Assembly (NCBI RefSeq): GCF_047675955.1
Contig: NC_132927.1
Span: 63,159,702 to 63,223,701, forward strand
Reading direction: 5' to 3'
DNA: 64,000 bases
Source: Chlorocebus sabaeus
Taxonomy: Eukaryota > Chordata > Mammalia > Primates > Cercopithecidae
How positions within the stretch are numbered: position 1 is the stretch's first letter; every line of letters begins with the position of its first letter. The notes under the pieces are model-generated. The model was not told the DNA's origin and ran no database searches. It worked only from the letters and a program-made list of their open reading frames with translations. This document shows, one piece after another, positions 59,255-64,000 of the stretch. Position numbers and translations under genes: made by a program.

Positions 59255-59978
59255 CTATGATACTGAGTACTTATTGATGAGCTTATATATCATCTGTATG
59301 TCCTCTTGAATAAGACAGTTCGTCATTTACTTTTTTTCCCATTTTCTAATTGTTTTTTTTAAAATTACTATTGAGTTTTGAGAATTCTTTTTTATATTGT
59401 AGACTTTATTCCTTTGTTAGATTTGTGATTTTCAAAACTCTGTCTCAGTGACTAGTTAGGATTTTTACACTTTTAACATATCTTTTGCAGAGCAAAAGTT
59501 TTAATTTTGGTAAATTCCAATGTATCAGTTTCTTTCTTTCTGAAGTGTGCTTTTGGTGTCAAGCTTAAGATCCCTTTGCCAGCCTAAAATGCTGAAGATT
59601 TTCTCCTATGTTTTTTTCTAAAAGTTTTACAGTTTTATGTTGTCCTTTTAAATATGTGATCTATGTTGAGTTAATTTTTGAATAAGAGGTGAGACAGGTT
59701 AACATTCCTTTTTGCTTGTGAACATCTCACTGCTCCAGCATTGTTTGTTGAAAAGCTGCTGTTACTCCATTGAATTGCTTTGGGATCTTTGTCAAAGATC
59801 AGTTGGGGATATTTACGTGGGTCTCTTTCTGGGTGTTGTATTCTGTTTCTTTGATGTCTATGTCTATTTCTCCACCAGTATCACCAGTTTTTATTACTGT
59901 AGCTAAATAGTAAGTCTTGAAGTCAAGTAGATTGGTTCCTTCCACTTTTTTATTTTAAAAAATTGCTTTGGCTATTTT

Positions 59979-60170
59979 TCTTTTGCTGGAACAGGGTCTC
60001 ACTCTGTCACCGAGGCTGGAGTGCACTGGGACGATATCGGCTCCCTGCAGCCTCCACCTTCTGGGTTCAGGTGATTCTCCTACCTCAACCTCCCCAGTAG
60101 CTGGAACTACAGACATGCACCAATTTTTTATTTTTAGTAGAGATGGGGTTTTTCCATGTTGCCCAGGCTG
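59979..60170 (-). mobile_element. 5'-truncated Alu inside the ancient L1
   Basis: Only about 190 bp of Alu. The first part of the left monomer is missing and the tail is a short TCTTTTGCT-like run. It is flanked by a perfect 11-bp duplication TTGGCTATTTT at 59968-59978 and 60171-60181, so the truncation arose at insertion. Confidence 0.94.
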
Positions 60171-60207
60171 TTGGCTATTTTACATTGCCTTTCCATAATT
60201 ATCTTGT

Positions 60208-60292
60208 ATGTGTGAGATACATACATATATGTGTGTGTATGTATGTACATATAATTGTATATATGTGTGTATATATATATAACCTTATTATA
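60208..60292. repeat. TG/TA-rich tract
   Basis: Alternating TGTGTG, TATGTA and TATATA units within the ancient L1. Confidence 0.85.
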
Positions 60293-60864
60293 TATAATTT
60301 TATAAAATAATCTTCACCAAATTTTGAGAGAAATTACATTAAACTTGTGTAACAATTCAGGAAGAACTGATATATTTACACCTCTTGAGACCAAATATGG
60401 AACATAGTGTATCTTTCCATTTATTCAGACCTTCTTTGATTTCCTCAACATTTCTTCTTTAATAAAAACATTGTAGTTTTTGTTATATAAACTCTGTGTC
60501 TGTTTTGTTACGTTTGAACATAAACATTTAATTTTTGTGTAATTCTGAAATGATATTGCATTTCTAATTATGTTTCTCATATATTCTTTGCTAATATATA
60601 AAAAACAGGTTTTTTATGTTTCTCTTGTATCCTGTCACCTTATTGAAGTCACTTTTTAGTTCTGAGAGTCCCTTTGTAGATTTCTTGAGATTTTCTACAG
60701 AGACAATCACACCATTTGCAAATAGAAACGTTTTATTCCTACCTTTCTAATACATAAGCCTTCATCTCCTTCATCTATCATACTTGCCAAAACTTCCAGC
60801 ACTACATGTAAAAAATGATGGGAGCAGATGTCCTTACTTTGTTTCTTCTGTTTACCCAAGATAG

Positions 60865-60892
60865 TCTTTCTTTCTCTTTCTTTCTTTCTTTC

Positions 60893-60928
<36 letters not shown>

Positions 60929-61107
60929 TCATTCTCTCTCTCTCTTTCTTTTTCTTTCTTTCTTTCTCTTTCTTTCTTTTTCTTTCTCCTTTCTTTCTTT
61001 TTCTTTCTCCTTCCTTCCTTTCTTTCCTTCCTTCCTTCCTTCCTTCCTTCCTTCCTTCCTTCCTTCCTTCCTTCCTTCCCTTCCTTCCTTCCTTCCTTCC
61101 TTCCTTC

Positions 61108-61191
<84 letters not shown>

Positions 61192-61305
61192 TTTCTTTCT
61201 TTCTTTCTTTTTCTTTCTTTCCTTCCTTCCTTCCTTCCTTCCTTCCTTCCTTCCTTCCTTCCTTCCTTCCTTCCTTCATTTCTTTCTTTCTTTCTTTTTT
61301 TGCTT
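60865..61305. repeat. 440-bp (CTTT)n/(CCTT)n pyrimidine microsatellite inside the L1
   Basis: Alternating blocks: CTTT units (60865-60970), mixed (to 61010), CCTT units (about 61024-61106), CTTT units (about 61107-61218) and CCTT units (about 61219-61277). It is almost pure pyrimidine. L1 sequence is recognisable on both sides. Frames of 175 and 185 codons here are repeat translation. Confidence 0.97.
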
Positions 61306-62304
61306 TTCTTGTTGTTGCTTCTATATGCTCTTTATCAAGTAAAGAAAGTCCCCCTCAGTCTCTGTATTTCTTGGAACACATATAATGAATGGGTGTTAAA
61401 TTTTGTCAAATACTTTTTCCTCATTCACTGATATTATCATGTGATTTTTCTTTAACCTGTTAATATGTTAGATTACATTGATCTTTGAATATTATACCAG
61501 CCTTGCATTCTTATAATAAACTTTATTTGGTTAGAGTGTATAGTCAAATATAGTGAGTTACTTGAATTGAATTTGAATTGAATTATTATAGTTGAATTGT
61601 TTTTGCTAATATTTTGTTAAGGATTTTGTTTCTATGTATAATAGGGATATTTTTCTTCAGATTTTGTTTAATTTTGGTTTTTAAGTATCAGAGTAATGCC
61701 AGCTTCTTAAATAAATTGCAGAGTGCTTGTTTGTCTTTTATTTTCTGAAAGATACTTGTAGAATTTGTGTTAATTTTTTTAAATAATTGGTAGAAATCCT
61801 TTGAGGTATGGAGAGTTCTTGGTAAGGAGAATTCTTAAATTACAAATTTAATTTCCTTTGAAGTTACACAGCTATCCAAATTATCTATTTTGTTTTTAAT
61901 GAGTTATGATAGTATTTGTAATGGAATTGGTCCGTTTTATTCAACTTGTTAAAATTATACTGTAAAACTGTTTGTAGTATTCCATTATTTTCCTGTTGGT
62001 GTCTACATGATCTGTAGACTTATTGCTTGTTCCATTATGATATCAGTAATTTGTGTTTTCTCTCTCTTTTCTTTGTCAATCTTTGTCAACTGTATTATTC
62101 TTTTCAGAGAAGAAGCACTTTATTTCATTGATTATTCCCTATTTTAATCTGTTTTCAATTACATTTATTTCTGCTCTCATCTTTATTATTTTATTTCTTC
62201 TGTTTGTTTTAGGTTGAATTTTATCTTCTTTTCTTGGATTCTTAATGTGGGAGCTCAGATTATCTATTTGAGTGTTCATCTCATTTCTGATTTGTATATT
62301 TAGC

Positions 62305-62836
62305 TAGGGGTCCCCAACCCTCATGCCACAGACTAATACTGGTCCATGGCCTGTTAGGAGCTGGAGTGCACAGCAGTAGGTGTGCGGTGGGCGAACGAGT
62401 AAAGCTTCACCTGTGTTTACAGCCGCTCCCCATCACTCGCATTAACTCCTGAGCTCCAACTCCTGTCAGATCAGTAGAGGCATTAGATTCTCAAAGGAGT
62501 GTGAACCTACTGTGATCTGTACATGCAAGGGATCTAGGTTGTGCAACTCCTCATGAGAATCTAATCCCTGACCATCTGTCACTGTCTCCCATCATCCCTA
62601 AATGGGACCGTCTAGTTAAAGGAAAACAAGCTCAGGGCTCCCAGTGATTCTATATTATGCTGAGTAGTATAATTATTTCATTATATATTATAATGTAATA
62701 ATAATAGAAATAAAGTGTAAAATAAATGTAATGCACTTGAATCATTCCCAAACAAACCACCCTCACCCCTGGTCTGTGGAAAAAATTGTATTTTGTGACA
62801 CCAGTCCCTTGTGCCAAAAAAAACTGGGGACCACTT
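62305..62836 (+). mobile_element. Near full-length MER1-type (MER1A-like) hAT MITE
   Basis: Starts AGGGGTCCCCAACCCTCATG-like after one base and ends CAAAAAAAACTGGGGACCAC, with matching inverted termini of the hAT type. Internal landmarks TGGCCTGTTAGGAGCTGGAG, CTGTCAGATCAGTAGAGGCA and 'ctaatccctgaccatctgtcac' match MER1. An 8-bp duplication TATTTAGC (62297-62304) versus TATTTGGT (62837-62844) fits hAT target size with two changes. The host L1 resumes directly after. Non-coding and of Charlie-group origin. Confidence 0.85.
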
Positions 62837-64000
62837 TATTTGGTGACACGAATTCTCCCTTCAGCATGGCTTTAGTTGTGGCCCACACCTTTTACAAAGT
62901 TGCATTTTAATTTTCATTCAGTTTAATATTTTTTCATATCCCTTGAGACTTCCTCCTTGACCAATAGATTATACATGTGTACTTCTTAGTTTCCAAGTGT
63001 TTGGAAATTTTCTTCTTGTATTTCTGTTGTTGATTTCTAGATTAATTTTAGTAGATGGAGAACGTATGCTGTATAATTTAAATTATTTTAAATTTGCTGG
63101 AGCTTTTTTCATAGCCCATGATTTGGTCTATATTGGTATATATATCAACTTGAAAAGAATATGTATTTTTTTTCTGGTTTTGGTGGACTTTTCTTTCAAA
63201 AAAATGGTTAGACCCTGTTGATTGATTGTGTTGTTGAGTTCTTTCATACTCTTGCTGAGGTTTTTTTACTCTAGTTGTTCTCTCAATTGTCTTGAAAGAG
63301 TATTAAAGTGTCCAAATATAATTGGAAATTTGTCTATTTCTTCTTTCAGTTTTATCAGTTTTCCTACGCATATCTTTCAATTTTTTTGGTGTGTACACAT
63401 TTAGGGTTGCGATGACTTCTTAGTCAATTGATTCTTTTATTATTACAACATGTTCCCCTCTGTCTCTTTTAAGTTTTGTATCTGATGTTTATTTTATATT
63501 TATATAGCTACTCTTTCTTTCATTTTATTAATAAGTATATAATACATGTCTTCATTATTTTACTGTCAACCTGCCTGGATAGTTGTATTTCAAGTAAATT
63601 TCTTCTAGAAAACGTATAGTTGGGTCACGCTTTTGAATCCATGCTGCCACTATCAGTCTTTTGATTGATGCATTTAGATCATTTGCATTAATGCAAGCAC
63701 TCATATGCTAGACTTAAATCTGCTACTTTGTTTTGTCTTCTGTTTTTTTCCTCTGCTTTTCCTTTCCCTGTTTGCTTTTTCATGCTCATTTGTAGATTAC
63801 TTGAACAATTTTTGGAATACGTTTTGAATGTTCTATAGTGTTTTTGATTGCTCATCTTTTTATAACATTTTTAGTGTTTGCTCTAAGTATTACACAATAC
63901 ATGGATAACTTATCACAGTCTAACAGAGTTATTTTACTAGTTTAAGTGAAGTTTAAAACTGTACCTCCTTGTACACTTCTTTATTCTTTCCCATTTAAAA

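Larger units (their letters stand above)
58175..64000 (-). mobile_element. Long ancient L1 (L1M-type), runs off right edge
   Basis: The complement reads an old L1 from its 3' UTR (left, at about 58175) back through ORF2 toward the 5' side over about 5.8 kb. Recognisable + strand blocks are 'cactaagcataactcactgg', ACTGCCACACTATTCTCCAG, 'gggatctttgtcaaagatcag', 'gtctttgcaaatagaaacg'-like text near 60715, 'gccttgcattcttataa' near 61500 and the 'ctttagttgtggcccacac' block near 62866. ORF2 is broken by many stops. Four later insertions or expansions interrupt it and are listed separately. The best-fitting subfamily is not determined. Confidence 0.82.

Noticed and set aside
60815..61385. Frames of 116-185 codons rich in Ser/Phe/Leu or Lys/Glu/Arg
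   Set aside because: Pure translation of CTTT/CCTT repeats, with shadow frames on the opposite strand.
1..64000. tRNA, rRNA, U6, 7SK or Y RNA genes
   Set aside because: No matching promoter boxes or conserved cores were seen apart from the tRNA-derived MIR and 7SL-derived Alu sequences.
1..64000. A novel multi-gene biological system
   Set aside because: I looked for clustered unknown coding frames, repeats with spacers and conserved gene neighbourhoods. The content is repeat-derived or single-copy non-coding DNA, and nothing supports a new system.

Overview
The window is a stretch of primate nuclear genome, not a prokaryotic or viral sequence. Nearly all recognisable content is interspersed repeat: Alu, L1, MIR, L2, MaLR-type LTRs and DNA-transposon fossils, plus long simple repeats. 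Two Alu copies (2866-3174 and 38153-38467) carry CTCAAGCC where human AluY has CTCACGCC. The second also has GGGCGAGGTGGC and GATCCGGCCACTG. I know these variants from the AluYR lineage of Old World monkeys, so the likely source is a cercopithecid such as a macaque or baboon rather than human. I found no convincing protein-coding gene, exon set or structural RNA gene. The open frames of 60-230 codons lie in L1 ORF2 remnants, in Alu sequence, or in tetranucleotide and CA tracts that are open in several frames.

Layout. 0-5 kb: a young, 5'-inverted L1 that runs off the left edge, an Old World monkey Alu, a TA/GT tract, a perfect 70-bp tandem duplication and a MADE1 hairpin. 5-15 kb: pyrimidine tracts, L1 tails, Alus, a MIR, Tigger- and hAT-like fossils, and an Alu whose central A-rich linker has grown to about 325 bp of GAAA/GGAA repeat. 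15-23 kb: AT-rich single-copy DNA, several Alus, a small Alu shard, a truncated L1 with a 16-bp target duplication and an ancient repeat. 23.4-24.6 kb: a 1.2-kb CA-rich minisatellite with higher-order structure. 24.8-29 kb: an L2, then a second 5'-inverted L1 (25.3-29.0 kb) carrying its own Alu. 29-43 kb: decayed copies of one ancient repeat, all on the + strand, with two LTR fossils, MIRs, Alus and single-copy DNA. 43.5 kb: a good CTCF-like motif. 44-58 kb: mostly single-copy DNA with MIR, L2, Alu and a MIR split by an MST/MLT1-type LTR. 58.2-64 kb: one long ancient L1 on the minus strand, interrupted by two Alus, a 440-bp pyrimidine microsatellite and a near full-length MER1-type hAT element.

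No operon or pathway is present. What can be read is a record of nested insertions, with target-site duplications that fix their relative order. The items most worth checking are the inverted L1s, the higher-order CA repeat, the expanded Alu linker, the MADE1 hairpin, the CTCF-like motif and the short AluS shard that shares private variants with an Alu 3 kb away. Repeat names were assigned from remembered consensus sequences without a database search, so subfamily names are approximate.
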